Assembly (NCBI RefSeq): GCF_032925565.1
Contig: NZ_CP136708.1
Span: forward strand, 1,922,001-1,986,000
DNA: 64,000 nucleotides
From: Alteromonas sp. CI.11.F.A3
GTDB taxonomy: Bacteria; Pseudomonadota; Gammaproteobacteria; Enterobacterales; Alteromonadaceae
Reading direction: 5' to 3'
A model generated the notes under the pieces. The model saw only the letters and a program-made list of their open reading frames with translations. It was not told where the DNA came from and searched no databases. The translations under genes were made by a program, and so were the position numbers. Shown here one piece after another: positions 1-7,483 of this stretch. How positions within the stretch are numbered: position 1 is the stretch's first letter; every line of letters begins with the position of its first letter.

Positions 1-1081
1 TGCCCAATAATCCATCGGCGCTAGGCAATGCATCGACAGGCAGTACGAGCGCTGAAACATCATCAAAACGAAAGCCTGCAAAATAAAAAGTAGGGATGTG
101 TACCAAGGGCGCACTAATAGTGCCAGAGGCAGTGTTTACATCAAAATTACCAATAAAGGTAAGGCGACGTAGCCCACCCAATCGGCTGAATAAATCTGTG
201 GTGATGGCGGTTGTGGTGGCGCCGGTATCTAGCACCATGTCAGCCTGTAGATTAAGGGCTTTTACGCCAACACGGTACTGATCGCCGTCTCGCAAAAGTG
301 CCACTCGGGTAACATCGTTCCCTAGAAGTTCGTTGCTAGCAATACGTTCGCCAGTGCCACTTTGGTCATCACGGTTGCTTTCACTGTACGCGATATTTCG
401 TATCGCATTAGCTTGGTTGTCGTTATAAGAAAGGCTGGCCAGAACATCTTCCATCAGCGTCACTTTTTGCTGCCTAGCATAGGCTTCGGCAAGTTGAAGA
501 GTATACTGCCTGCTATCAGGCACCCGTTGGAATAGGGGCTCATTTAAGTTAGCCAATAAATCCCATTGTCCGTTAGCCGATAACTCATCTTGTGCTGTGT
601 TGTAAAGGTTGGCAATTCGCTTATCAACCTTGGCTTTGCTAGTTGGCGATAGGGACAACTCTGCTAAATCATGAAAGTGTATGAGCGCATCTGATAGCGG
701 CTTTGTTCTTACTATTAACTCAGCCTCAAGCAACAACAAGTTTTCATCGGTGGGAAACTGTTGTAATGCGCTATTTAATTGTTGCTTAAGTAAAGCGTAA
801 TTACCGCTGTTTAACAGTAGGGTGAGTTCATGAATGTAATTTTCGGTGACTTGAAGTTCTCTTTTTGACCCTTCGTACACATTACTGTTAGTTTCCGCAT
901 TACGTTCATCTGTCGCGGGCACGTTATTATTGCTATTTAGGTTGGCTGAAGATTGAATAAGCGACGCTTTGTTCGTCGCCGCTATTTCTACCGCCTGGTT
1001 CAACGAAAGAAACAGGTAGCCGTTTAACAGCAAAGATGCAGCAAGCACCACAAATAAACACGCTAATAACCCCTTGTTCAT
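1..1081 (-). CDS. Retropepsin-like aspartic protease, membrane-anchored (3' end outside window)
   Basis: This is an open frame on the minus strand that begins with ATG at 1081 and runs off the left edge without a stop, so the C-terminus is missing. The start encodes MNKGLLACLFVVLAASLLLN, a signal anchor or signal peptide. A roughly 200-residue helical, TPR-like stretch follows. The visible C-terminal part carries the aspartic protease signature VLDTGATTTAI near 210-230, with D-T-G-A as the catalytic triplet of clan AA retropepsin-like enzymes. This family has a single catalytic Asp per chain and acts as a dimer. The cellular substrate cannot be told. The protein probably faces the periplasm. 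The domain assignment is firm; the role is unknown. Confidence 0.75.
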   Translation of the reverse strand, partial: MNKGLLACLFVVLAASLLLNGYLFLSLNQAVEIAATNKASLIQSSANLNSNNNVPATDERNAETNSNVYEGSKRELQVTENYIHELTLLLNSGNYALLKQQLNSALQQFPTDENLLLLEAELIVRTKPLSDALIHFHDLAELSLSPTSKAKVDKRIANLYNTAQDELSANGQWDLLANLNEPLFQRVPDSRQYTLQLAEAYARQQKVTLMEDVLASLSYNDNQANAIRNIAYSESNRDDQSGTGERIASNELLGNDVTRVALLRDGDQYRVGVKALNLQADMVLDTGATTTAITTDLFSRLGGLRRLTFIGNFDVNTASGTISAPLVHIPTFYFAGFRFDDVSALVLPVDALPSADGLLG

Positions 1082-1108
1082 CGCTAAAATTCCCCCTGCG
1101 CTTTACAG

Positions 1109-1564
1109 TTAAAGGCTGGCTTCAATGCATGCATTACCATAAATTTCCTTAAACGGTTCGGGCAAGCGCTTGGGGGCGCCAGTATCTAAACTTACACAAA
1201 CAAAGGTGGTTAGTGCTTCAAACACGGTTTTCTTTCTACGCTCGCAGATAAATTGAAACTGCCTTTTTAGCGTTAGCTTGTTATCACAACTCACAATCCA
1301 AGTTGCACATTGCAGGCTGTCACCTTCGTGAGAAGGAAGATGATAATCAAGTTCGTGGCGTTTAATTACCATGGCTCGGTTGAGCGACTGATAGTCAGCA
1401 AACTGCAATCCAAGTGAATTGGAATGAGACCACGCCAACGCTTCAACTTGGCTTAAGTAAGCCACATTATTAACGTGGTTGTAGTGATCTAAATGACTGG
1501 CGTCTATTTGCCATAATTTAGTAAAAGGCGACGGGTATCGCCACGGTAGTGAAGGGACTGCCAT
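1109..1564 (-). CDS. Acyl-CoA thioesterase, hotdog fold (4HBT family)
   Basis: The 151-residue protein matches the length and pattern of single-domain 4-hydroxybenzoyl-CoA thioesterase/YbgC-type enzymes, which hydrolyse acyl-CoA thioesters. The hotdog signature is near residues 21-34, D-x3-LDHYNHVNN, followed by the helix VAYLSQVEALAW. The conserved Asp/His of that motif are present. It begins with ATG at 1564 with only a weak purine-rich stretch upstream. It lies 27 bp upstream of the aspartic protease gene on the same strand and may share its transcript. The substrate is not predictable from sequence. An alternative is a FabZ/FabA-like dehydratase, but the motif fits thioesterases better. 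Confidence 0.8.
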   Translation of the reverse strand: MAVPSLPWRYPSPFTKLWQIDASHLDHYNHVNNVAYLSQVEALAWSHSNSLGLQFADYQSLNRAMVIKRHELDYHLPSHEGDSLQCATWIVSCDNKLTLKRQFQFICERRKKTVFEALTTFVCVSLDTGAPKRLPEPFKEIYGNACIEASL

Positions 1565-1657
1565 AGTCGTTAATCTCTATTGCTCATTTGAGGCAACTCA
1601 TTGGGAATATATTGCCACATCACGTGTTCAGTTATCACGTGCTTGGGCATCAAAGCT

Positions 1658-2410
1658 TTAAGCTGTTGGGACATGAGGTAAAGGGTTCTCTCCGGGTAAC
1701 GAGACTGATTCATCGAATAATGCACGCATCAGCGCTTCTTCTCGTTCCAGTACCGGGTGAATAAAGCTTTGCACATCACCAATGGCTTTAAATGAATGAA
1801 AACCATTTTCGAGTAATTCGTGCAGCGACAACAACCCAGCTAATTTGGCGGGGCGTCTAGATAAGCTTATCAACATGCCAATTCCCCTAATTTTTATCAC
1901 ATCACCGAGTTGCTCGCCAAGGTGCGCAATAATATCAAGCTGGCGCTGCCTATCTGTTTGCCGACCTGTGTTGCGATAGGCTAGGGCGTAACTATCTCGA
2001 TTTAGTGGCGCCCCTTTGAGTTGATGCACCATTTGCATATCTAAATCGAATGAAAGGGCGTTCAGTGCTAACGCATCGTTCATGGCATTCATGGCTTTGT
2101 CGGGAAGCACTTTAGCAAGTTTTGGAATGACCCGAACTAAATCGGCGTCACGCTGGCTGAAATCTTTGGGGCCATACAGTTCATCTACAAAAAATTGCAT
2201 GGCTTTTTGATAACGCGGTTGTTTGGCTAAATCATCGTGAGACACTAGCAAGCGTTCACATTGCCAATGCTGAAGTTCGTGAATACCATCCATGATCCCC
2301 ACTTTAGCCGCTAGGTCTCGAAGCGCATTCACTCTGTGTATATGCTTAACGATATTCTGTGCCACGTAAATAACATCCTTCCGTAGTGCTTTAATACTAG
2401 CTTGACGCAA
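1658..2410 (-). CDS. FFLEELY motif protein, function unknown
   Basis: This 250-residue, mostly helical, soluble protein has the diagnostic segment FFVDELYGPKDFSQRDADLV near residues 73-92, the FFLEELY motif that names an uncharacterised proteobacterial family. No catalytic motif, signal peptide or membrane segment is visible. The longest frame starts with TTG at 2410. A GTG at 2365 (residue 16) would also leave the family's usual N-terminal helix, so the start is uncertain. It is divergent from epmC across a short intergenic region. I recognise the family but can give no function. Confidence 0.7.
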   Translation of the reverse strand: MRQASIKALRKDVIYVAQNIVKHIHRVNALRDLAAKVGIMDGIHELQHWQCERLLVSHDDLAKQPRYQKAMQFFVDELYGPKDFSQRDADLVRVIPKLAKVLPDKAMNAMNDALALNALSFDLDMQMVHQLKGAPLNRDSYALAYRNTGRQTDRQRQLDIIAHLGEQLGDVIKIRGIGMLISLSRRPAKLAGLLSLHELLENGFHSFKAIGDVQSFIHPVLEREEALMRALFDESVSLPGENPLPHVPTA

Positions 2411-2438
2411 GCGAGTGGCGCATGCAAGCCGCTAAGCC

Positions 2439-2467
2439 TATTCCCGTCATATTTTCACTGTTATAAT
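2439..2467 (+). promoter_or_regulatory. Candidate sigma-70 promoter for epmC
   Basis: A perfect -10 hexamer TATAAT lies at 2462-2467. The hexamer 17 bp upstream, TATTCC at 2439-2444, is a poor -35. It sits about 90 bp before the epmC start, in the gap shared with the divergent FFLEELY gene. Confidence 0.35.
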
Positions 2468-2555
2468 ACCCGCCCTTAAATGTATGGCTAACGGAAAACG
2501 TCTTTGAATTTTAGTACTTGGTGCAATCTAACACGTCTCACTTATTCACTCGCTA

Positions 2556-3095
2556 ATGGAATTATTCAGCGTGGCGAATGAGATAGACCCGGACGTACCT
2601 GCGCTTATTACTTTGTTCAACAGCACTTTTACCGACTTTCAAACGAAGCTGGTATTAGGTGATGACGAGCCAGTTTATCTTCCTGCCAATGAAGATATTT
2701 CCTATCATCGTATTGTGTTTGCACACGGCTTCTTTTCCAGTGCGCTGCATGAAATTGCCCACTGGTGTGTGGCAGGCGAAAAACGTCGTTTACTTGAAGA
2801 TTACGGTTATTGGTATTGTCCTGATGGTCGAGATGCCAAGCAGCAAGCTGAATTTGAAAGTGTAGAGATTAAGCCGCAAGCTATTGAGTGGGCGTTTACC
2901 GAAGCCGCAGGGCGGCAATTCCAAGTTAGTACCGATAATTTAAATGGTGCAGAGCCTGATAGACACGGTTTCACGCAAAATGTTGAAACCCAGTTAGCGT
3001 GGTACAAGAAGAATGGCTTTCCCCCAAGGGCGGCACGTTTTATTGAAGCCTTAAAAAACCATACAGAGATTAACGGGAGCACAATAACCCAATGA
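2556..3095 (+). CDS. epmC: Elongation factor P hydroxylase EpmC (YfcM)
   Basis: EpmC hydroxylates the beta-lysylated lysine of translation factor EF-P, the last step of EF-P modification after EpmB and EpmA. The 179-residue protein matches the family over its whole length (E. coli about 180). It has the conserved block RIVFAHGFFSSALHEIAHWC (about 51-70) with a HEIAHW metal-binding-like motif, then YGYWYCPDGRDA (about 84-95) and the block around FESVEIKPQA. No clear Shine-Dalgarno sequence precedes the ATG at 2556. The stop overlaps the next gene's start as ATGA, so the two are translationally coupled. In E. coli epmC also lies near yfcL, mnmC and fabB, which supports the call. epmA and epmB are not in this window. 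Confidence 0.93.
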   Translation: MELFSVANEIDPDVPALITLFNSTFTDFQTKLVLGDDEPVYLPANEDISYHRIVFAHGFFSSALHEIAHWCVAGEKRRLLEDYGYWYCPDGRDAKQQAEFESVEIKPQAIEWAFTEAAGRQFQVSTDNLNGAEPDRHGFTQNVETQLAWYKKNGFPPRAARFIEALKNHTEINGSTITQ

Positions 3096-4222
3096 ATAAG
3101 CCGGTATTTCGATTAGGTGTGGTAGTTAACCCTTTTGCGGGTATAGGTGGCGCGCTTGCATTAAAAGGCAGTGATGGGGCCGATGTGCGAGAAAAGGCGT
3201 TAGCAATGGGCGCTGAAAAAAAGGCTAATGAAAAAATGGCCAAAGCGCTGTCTATTCTAGAGGCCCTTTCTGAACAATTTACTATCGTTACTGCCGGTGG
3301 CGAAATGGGTGAAGACGTTTGTGCTTCGTTAGGGTTACCCTTTGAGGTGGTGTACAAAAGTGCATCGCAACAAACCGAAGGGGAAGATACTGAGCGCGCA
3401 GTACAGGCTTTCCTTGGCTGTAATCTTGATGTTATTTTGTTTGCGGGTGGCGATGGTACTGCCCGCAATGTGTGTAAAATTGTGGGTGATAAAGTGCCCG
3501 TGCTGGGCGTGCCTGCGGGGTGTAAAATTCACTCGGGCGTGTACTGTGTTACCCCGTCTGCCGCAGGGCAGGTCATTAGCCAAATGATTAAAGGCGAAAT
3601 TGTCAGTGTGATGGACGGTGAAGTGCGAGATATTGATGAAAACGCATTTCGAACCGGAAAGGTAATAGCAAAACATTATGGCGAGATGCGAGTACCCGCC
3701 GAACTCACTTACGTGCAAGCAGTAAAAATGGGTGGCAAAGAGGACGAAGCGCTCGTTCTTGATGACATTGCCGCTACCATTAGTGAATTAATGGACGACA
3801 ACCCAGATACCTACTTTGTTATGGGCTCGGGCTCTACCGTTGGCGCGGTTATGGAGTTTCTGGGTTTAGACAATACTTTACTGGGTGTTGATGTGGTGCA
3901 AGACAAAGCGCTTGTAGCCAGCGATGTGACCGCTTCTGAATTGCTTTCGCTTACGCAAGGAAAGCCAACACAAGTGGTGTTAACCGTTATTGGTGGGCAA
4001 GGTCATATTTTGGGGCGTGGAAATCAACAGCTTAGCCCAGACTTTATTCGCGCTATTGGCAAACAGAATATGCGAGTTGTTGCGACCAAACAAAAGTTGC
4101 AGTCGCTTGAGAATAAACCATTACGATTAGACTCTGGCGATGCCGAGTTAGATGCATCGCTACAAGGTGCGTTCACTATTATTACCGGCTACAAAGACAA
4201 GGTTCTTTATAACGCCGAATAG
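3092..4222 (+). CDS. ATP-NAD kinase family protein (AcoX-like)
   Basis: This 376-residue protein belongs to the ATP-NAD kinase superfamily. It has an N-terminal VVNPFAGIGG segment (about 8-17) and the nucleotide-binding motif FAGGDGTARNV (about 117-127), the GGDG of NAD and diacylglycerol kinases. It is longer than canonical NadK (about 290 residues) and has a long C-terminal extension with GSGSTVGAVMEFLG. It therefore belongs with the longer ATP-NAD kinase-like/AcoX-like group whose substrate is not settled. It is unlikely to be the cell's main NAD kinase. The ATG at 3092 overlaps the epmC stop by 4 bp, so it is co-translated with epmC. Confidence 0.8.
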   Translation: MNKPVFRLGVVVNPFAGIGGALALKGSDGADVREKALAMGAEKKANEKMAKALSILEALSEQFTIVTAGGEMGEDVCASLGLPFEVVYKSASQQTEGEDTERAVQAFLGCNLDVILFAGGDGTARNVCKIVGDKVPVLGVPAGCKIHSGVYCVTPSAAGQVISQMIKGEIVSVMDGEVRDIDENAFRTGKVIAKHYGEMRVPAELTYVQAVKMGGKEDEALVLDDIAATISELMDDNPDTYFVMGSGSTVGAVMEFLGLDNTLLGVDVVQDKALVASDVTASELLSLTQGKPTQVVLTVIGGQGHILGRGNQQLSPDFIRAIGKQNMRVVATKQKLQSLENKPLRLDSGDAELDASLQGAFTIITGYKDKVLYNAE

Positions 4223-4263
4223 CTTTTTAAGATTTAGATTAAGTTTAAGAATAGGAGAAATAC

Positions 4264-4566
4264 GTGTTACCTCCGGCTTCAGCCCCCCAACAATTAGTAA
4301 ACCAAATTGCAGCGATAGAGGCTGCATTAGATGATGTGGTTAATCATGGTAGCGACGATGAACTGTTTACAGCCAGTTATTTACAAGGCCATTTCGCAGT
4401 GGTATCTCGTCAGCTAGAGATGCAAAGCAGCGCAACTATGCAGCAGCTGAATTCAGATATGGCAGCAAGCTTGCAAGCCGCGTTTGATAACAAAGAACTA
4501 GAGGGCGAGGATGCTGCCCAGGTTAAGAGCCTTTGGTCACGGTTATTCGACCAGGCAAGCAATTAA
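4264..4566 (+). CDS. yfcL: YfcL family protein
   Basis: This small soluble helical protein of 100 residues resembles E. coli YfcL (about 92 residues): the segments HGSDDELFTASYLQGHF (about 30-46) and LWSRLFDQASN at the C-terminus match the family pattern. The start is GTG at 4264, chosen because GGAGA sits seven bases upstream. It follows the ATP-NAD kinase-like gene by 41 bp and is probably the last gene of the epmC operon. In E. coli yfcL lies between mnmC and epmC, so the neighbourhood is conserved. No biochemical function is known. Confidence 0.85.
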   Translation: MLPPASAPQQLVNQIAAIEAALDDVVNHGSDDELFTASYLQGHFAVVSRQLEMQSSATMQQLNSDMAASLQAAFDNKELEGEDAAQVKSLWSRLFDQASN

Positions 4567-5128
4567 TCGAATAGTAAAGCGCTAGGCTTCAAAACGGATA
4601 AGCGCACTATAAATCGCCCAACTAATTGTAACTAAAGGTGCAATTAAAAGCTCAATGCAAAGTGCCTAACAAAGCGCCATACATGGAATATACAAAGTGA
4701 GACGCATGAAATATGGATAGGGTATAAAATCCGGCAAATTACGCCTGAAAGCGGCATGGCTTTGCCGCTTTTGCGCTCTCACTTCCTTTCAAATGTTCGC
4801 GTTATTTCTTGTTTTTTAAACCTGTAACCACTTTGATTGCCGCATATTTTCGTTACGTCCCAACTAGCGGGAAATGCGGTGAAATAGGGCGAAATGCGGC
4901 GTTTGGCTGTGTTTTAAAGGCTTCTAACACCTATACCAGCACTTCTTCTTAGTACCTCATCCTTTACCTGATTGCCTGCTAGCGTTAACTTTTTATCACT
5001 CGCGCTCCCTGCGCGACAAGCGCTCAAAGGATATGGTGCGAATATTGCTAAATCACATTGTCGATAAGAAAAGAAAACAAATGTGACACAGCTCGCTTTT
5101 TACAAATGGCTTATTTCTAGGTGAATAT
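4567..5128 (+). other. 562-bp gene-free region before the FlgO-like cluster
   Basis: No convincing reading frame is present. It holds a hairpin at 4748-4771 and a short self-similar stretch near 4870-4903, where GAAATGCGG and GAAATAGGGC alternate. A TATAAA at about 4723 could be a -10. The leader of the FlgO-like genes must lie toward the right end. Confidence 0.5.
4748..4771 (+). terminator. Candidate hairpin terminator after yfcL
   Basis: Nine-base arms AAAGCGGCA and TGCCGCTTT surround a 6-nt loop, and the stem ends in a short TTTT. It lies about 180 bp past the yfcL stop. The T-tract is too short for a strong intrinsic terminator. Confidence 0.35.
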
Positions 5129-5842
5129 ATGTTCGGTTTAATTCAACTTGCGGGTTACAAGCGTAGTGCTGGTAACACACCCATAAGAGCAGGGCACTGT
5201 GCTGCGCGAGGTTATTCGCGCTCTGGTTTGCGCTTGAGCTTGCGAGTGCTGTCTGTCGGACTCATACTTGCCATTGTTGGCGGCTGCCAATCGTCGAACG
5301 ATGCTAAAGCCCAAATGTCACAGTCTGATCCCTTGGCGGTTCCTGCCCTTGGGAATGTTGAATACCACACCTACATTTTAGCCAATGAGCTGTTTGCCGA
5401 TTTGCGCCCTTCTAGGCAAGCGCGCTATGCGGTAGCAGGCTTCGTGCCTGTCGATACCATGAAATATAACAAGAATGACCAACATCCTTTAATGATGCTA
5501 GGGCATCAATTAGAGCAAGGTATGATGACCGAAGCCACAAAACGTGGTTTTACTACTCAAGAATTTAAGCTTTCGAACGATATAATTGTTAATGACGAAA
5601 GCGATAGAGTACTTACGCGCAATATCGACCAATTGTCCGATATTGAACGCGTCGATTTCTACATAACAGGTACTTTGGTTTACCAACAGTCTGGGGCTGT
5701 GGTTAACGCAAGAATTATCAATGTGAGAAATAAAGACGTGGTTGCAGCCGCTACCCGCTTTTTCCCTGCTGAGATTTTCTGGGAAGAAGAGCGAGTAACG
5801 AGCCGTAATGGTCGACTGTACAGAACTGAAGGTGGAAGGTAA
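5129..5842 (+). CDS. FlgO-like outer-membrane lipoprotein (first of three)
   Basis: This 237-residue protein has a hydrophobic segment ending in the lipobox IVGGC at about residue 49, so it should be a lipoprotein. The rest matches the FlgO domain: NELFADLRPSRQARYAVAGF, later DFYITGTLVYQQSGAVVNAR and VVAAATRFFPAEIFW. FlgO is known from Vibrio as an outer-membrane lipoprotein needed for flagellar stability, but no flagellar gene is nearby here. The 48 residues before the lipobox Cys are long for a lipoprotein signal. An in-frame TTG near 5228 would give a normal signal length, although AGGTG precedes the ATG at 5129. It starts a three-gene cluster of paralogues. Confidence 0.8.
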   Translation: MFGLIQLAGYKRSAGNTPIRAGHCAARGYSRSGLRLSLRVLSVGLILAIVGGCQSSNDAKAQMSQSDPLAVPALGNVEYHTYILANELFADLRPSRQARYAVAGFVPVDTMKYNKNDQHPLMMLGHQLEQGMMTEATKRGFTTQEFKLSNDIIVNDESDRVLTRNIDQLSDIERVDFYITGTLVYQQSGAVVNARIINVRNKDVVAAATRFFPAEIFWEEERVTSRNGRLYRTEGGR

Positions 5843-5846
5843 CGGG

Positions 5847-6626
5847 ATGAACGCACTATTTAAACGCACGGCTAAATGCACGGCATGTATCCTAGCAACA
5901 TCAACGCTAGCCCTGAGCGGTTGCTCTATGATGTTAGGCGAAGAAGAAGTGGCAGTTGAAGAAACGTCTCGACCGGCCATGAACGTAGTAGATATTATGG
6001 CGATAGACCGCCCTTCGCCGCAAAAAGAAGACGATGACGAACAGTCAAGCGAGCAAGGGAGTATGGATGCGTTTGGCGCCATCGGCCAACCCACGCTTTA
6101 TTCAAGTGTTCAAGGGGCTTACAAAGGCCGGCCGCTCACCAAGCATATTGGTGATTACGTTAAAAACATGACCCAAGACCTTATCGCGAACATGGAATAT
6201 GTGAATGAAAAAACGCCTATTGGTGTAACGCATTTCGCGCTAATTGATACCAATCTTCAAGAAACTGATTTACTGGGTAAGCAAATGGCAGAATCATTTG
6301 TTCACGAGCTGCATAAATTTCGTGTACCCGTTATCGATTTCAAAGCCACAGATTATATTCGTATTACCGATGGTGGCGACTTCGTTCTTAGCCGAGATTA
6401 TTTAGAATTAAGCAGCAGCTTACCAATAGATTACGTACTTACCGGCACCATGGCTAAACACCAAGGCGGCGTGTTGGTTAACGCCAGAATATTAGGTATA
6501 GAGTCTCGCGCGGTAGTGGCGAGTGCACAAATGTTGGTGCCATTTTATGTGGTGGAAGCGTTAATTCCTAGCGACGGCAGCCAAAAAAATGGCATGCGCG
6601 ATGGCGTTAAATTAAGTAGAGGTTAA
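5847..6626 (+). CDS. FlgO-like lipoprotein (second of three)
   Basis: The start is set at ATG 5847, after GGTGGAAGGT and 4 bp past the previous stop, rather than the in-frame ATG at 5808. This gives 259 residues with a clean lipoprotein signal ending LALSGC near residue 25. An acidic linker follows (EEEVAVEE, then KEDDDEQSSE). The FlgO-like domain covers about 105-250, with LTKHIGDYVKNMTQDLIANM, PIGVTHFALIDTNLQETDLL, LPIDYVLTGTMAKHQGGVLV and VVASAQMLVPFYVVE. Spacing says it is co-transcribed with its two paralogues. The role is inferred from family only: an outer-membrane lipoprotein of envelope or flagellar function. Confidence 0.82.
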   Translation: MNALFKRTAKCTACILATSTLALSGCSMMLGEEEVAVEETSRPAMNVVDIMAIDRPSPQKEDDDEQSSEQGSMDAFGAIGQPTLYSSVQGAYKGRPLTKHIGDYVKNMTQDLIANMEYVNEKTPIGVTHFALIDTNLQETDLLGKQMAESFVHELHKFRVPVIDFKATDYIRITDGGDFVLSRDYLELSSSLPIDYVLTGTMAKHQGGVLVNARILGIESRAVVASAQMLVPFYVVEALIPSDGSQKNGMRDGVKLSRG

Positions 6627-6628
6627 TC

Positions 6629-7345
6629 ATGAAAAGGCTTATTGTTTTGCTGGCAATGGGGTTAACCGTTAACCTCACCGCGTGTACCAGTACTGAATCA
6701 ATCGGCTCTTTTTGGCTAAGCGATGACGGTGAAATCTCTCACTCCGCTGAGCCCGTTCCTGTGCCAAGAGGCTCAGGGCTAGTGTACAGCCCCGACTCTC
6801 GCGACCGTGAATATCAGCAGCATGTTGCCGTAGACCCAGGCTACAGAGACCCACTACACCAAGGCTTCTCTCCTTCTCAAACCCACAAACGCTTAAATGA
6901 CTATGCATCGCAATTAGCGATGGAGTTAATGGATAACGCAACCCGCCTTACCCAGCAAGACACGGTGGGGGTAACCAGTTTTGTGCGCTTAAATGAATCT
7001 TTAGGCGATAGCACGGTGTTGGGCAATCAACTTTCTGAATACCTTATTGCCGAGCTTCAAGATTTTGGGTTAGCTGTTGTAGACTTTAAAATGGCTGGCG
7101 GCGTGACAGTAACCCCTTATGGCGACTTTGTATTAAGCCGCAAAGCGAATTCATTGGCCAAACAAGTGTCGATGGATCATGTAGTGACAGGCACCATTAT
7201 TGAAGATGACAGGGGCGTTCGTATTAATGCCCGTATTGTTTCAATGCAAAACAAGCAAGTTGTAGCCAGCGCGAATATTTACATTCCTGCGTTTATCGTT
7301 ACCGATTTAAATAAAGGCTTAACGGCTCACGTGCCAGTAGAATAA
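6629..7345 (+). CDS. FlgO-like lipoprotein (third of three)
   Basis: This 238-residue lipoprotein has a signal ending in the lipobox VNLTAC at about residue 19. Its FlgO-like domain (about 90-230) includes LNDYASQLAMELMDNATRLT, DTVGVTSFVRLNESLGDSTV, MDHVVTGTIIEDDRGVRINA and VVASANIYIPAFIV. The block order is the same as in the gene before it, so the two arose by duplication. It starts 2 bp after the previous stop, with AGAGG upstream. A strong terminator lies about 55 bp downstream and closes the operon. Confidence 0.82.
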   Translation: MKRLIVLLAMGLTVNLTACTSTESIGSFWLSDDGEISHSAEPVPVPRGSGLVYSPDSRDREYQQHVAVDPGYRDPLHQGFSPSQTHKRLNDYASQLAMELMDNATRLTQQDTVGVTSFVRLNESLGDSTVLGNQLSEYLIAELQDFGLAVVDFKMAGGVTVTPYGDFVLSRKANSLAKQVSMDHVVTGTIIEDDRGVRINARIVSMQNKQVVASANIYIPAFIVTDLNKGLTAHVPVE

Positions 7346-7399
7346 CGCGATACCCATCGGTGGGTGTTTAACGGCCGGTGATAATTTAATTAAACAAGA

Positions 7400-7450
7400 A
7401 AGCGCAGTGTGAAGTGCCCTTAAATGGGCGTTCAGCACTGCGCTTTTTTT
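7400..7450 (+). terminator. Rho-independent terminator of the FlgO-like operon
   Basis: Ten-base arms AAGCGCAGTG and CACTGCGCTT enclose a loop containing a second small GCCC/GGGC hairpin. A run of seven T follows at 7444-7450. The genes converge here, and this serves the plus strand. Confidence 0.85.
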
Positions 7451-7483
7451 ATTGCAGCTTAAAAATAGCGATAAAGGCCATCG

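Noticed and set aside
96..281. Small plus-strand gene near the left edge
   Set aside because: It is antisense to the DTGA-containing aspartic protease domain, which is clearly the real reading.
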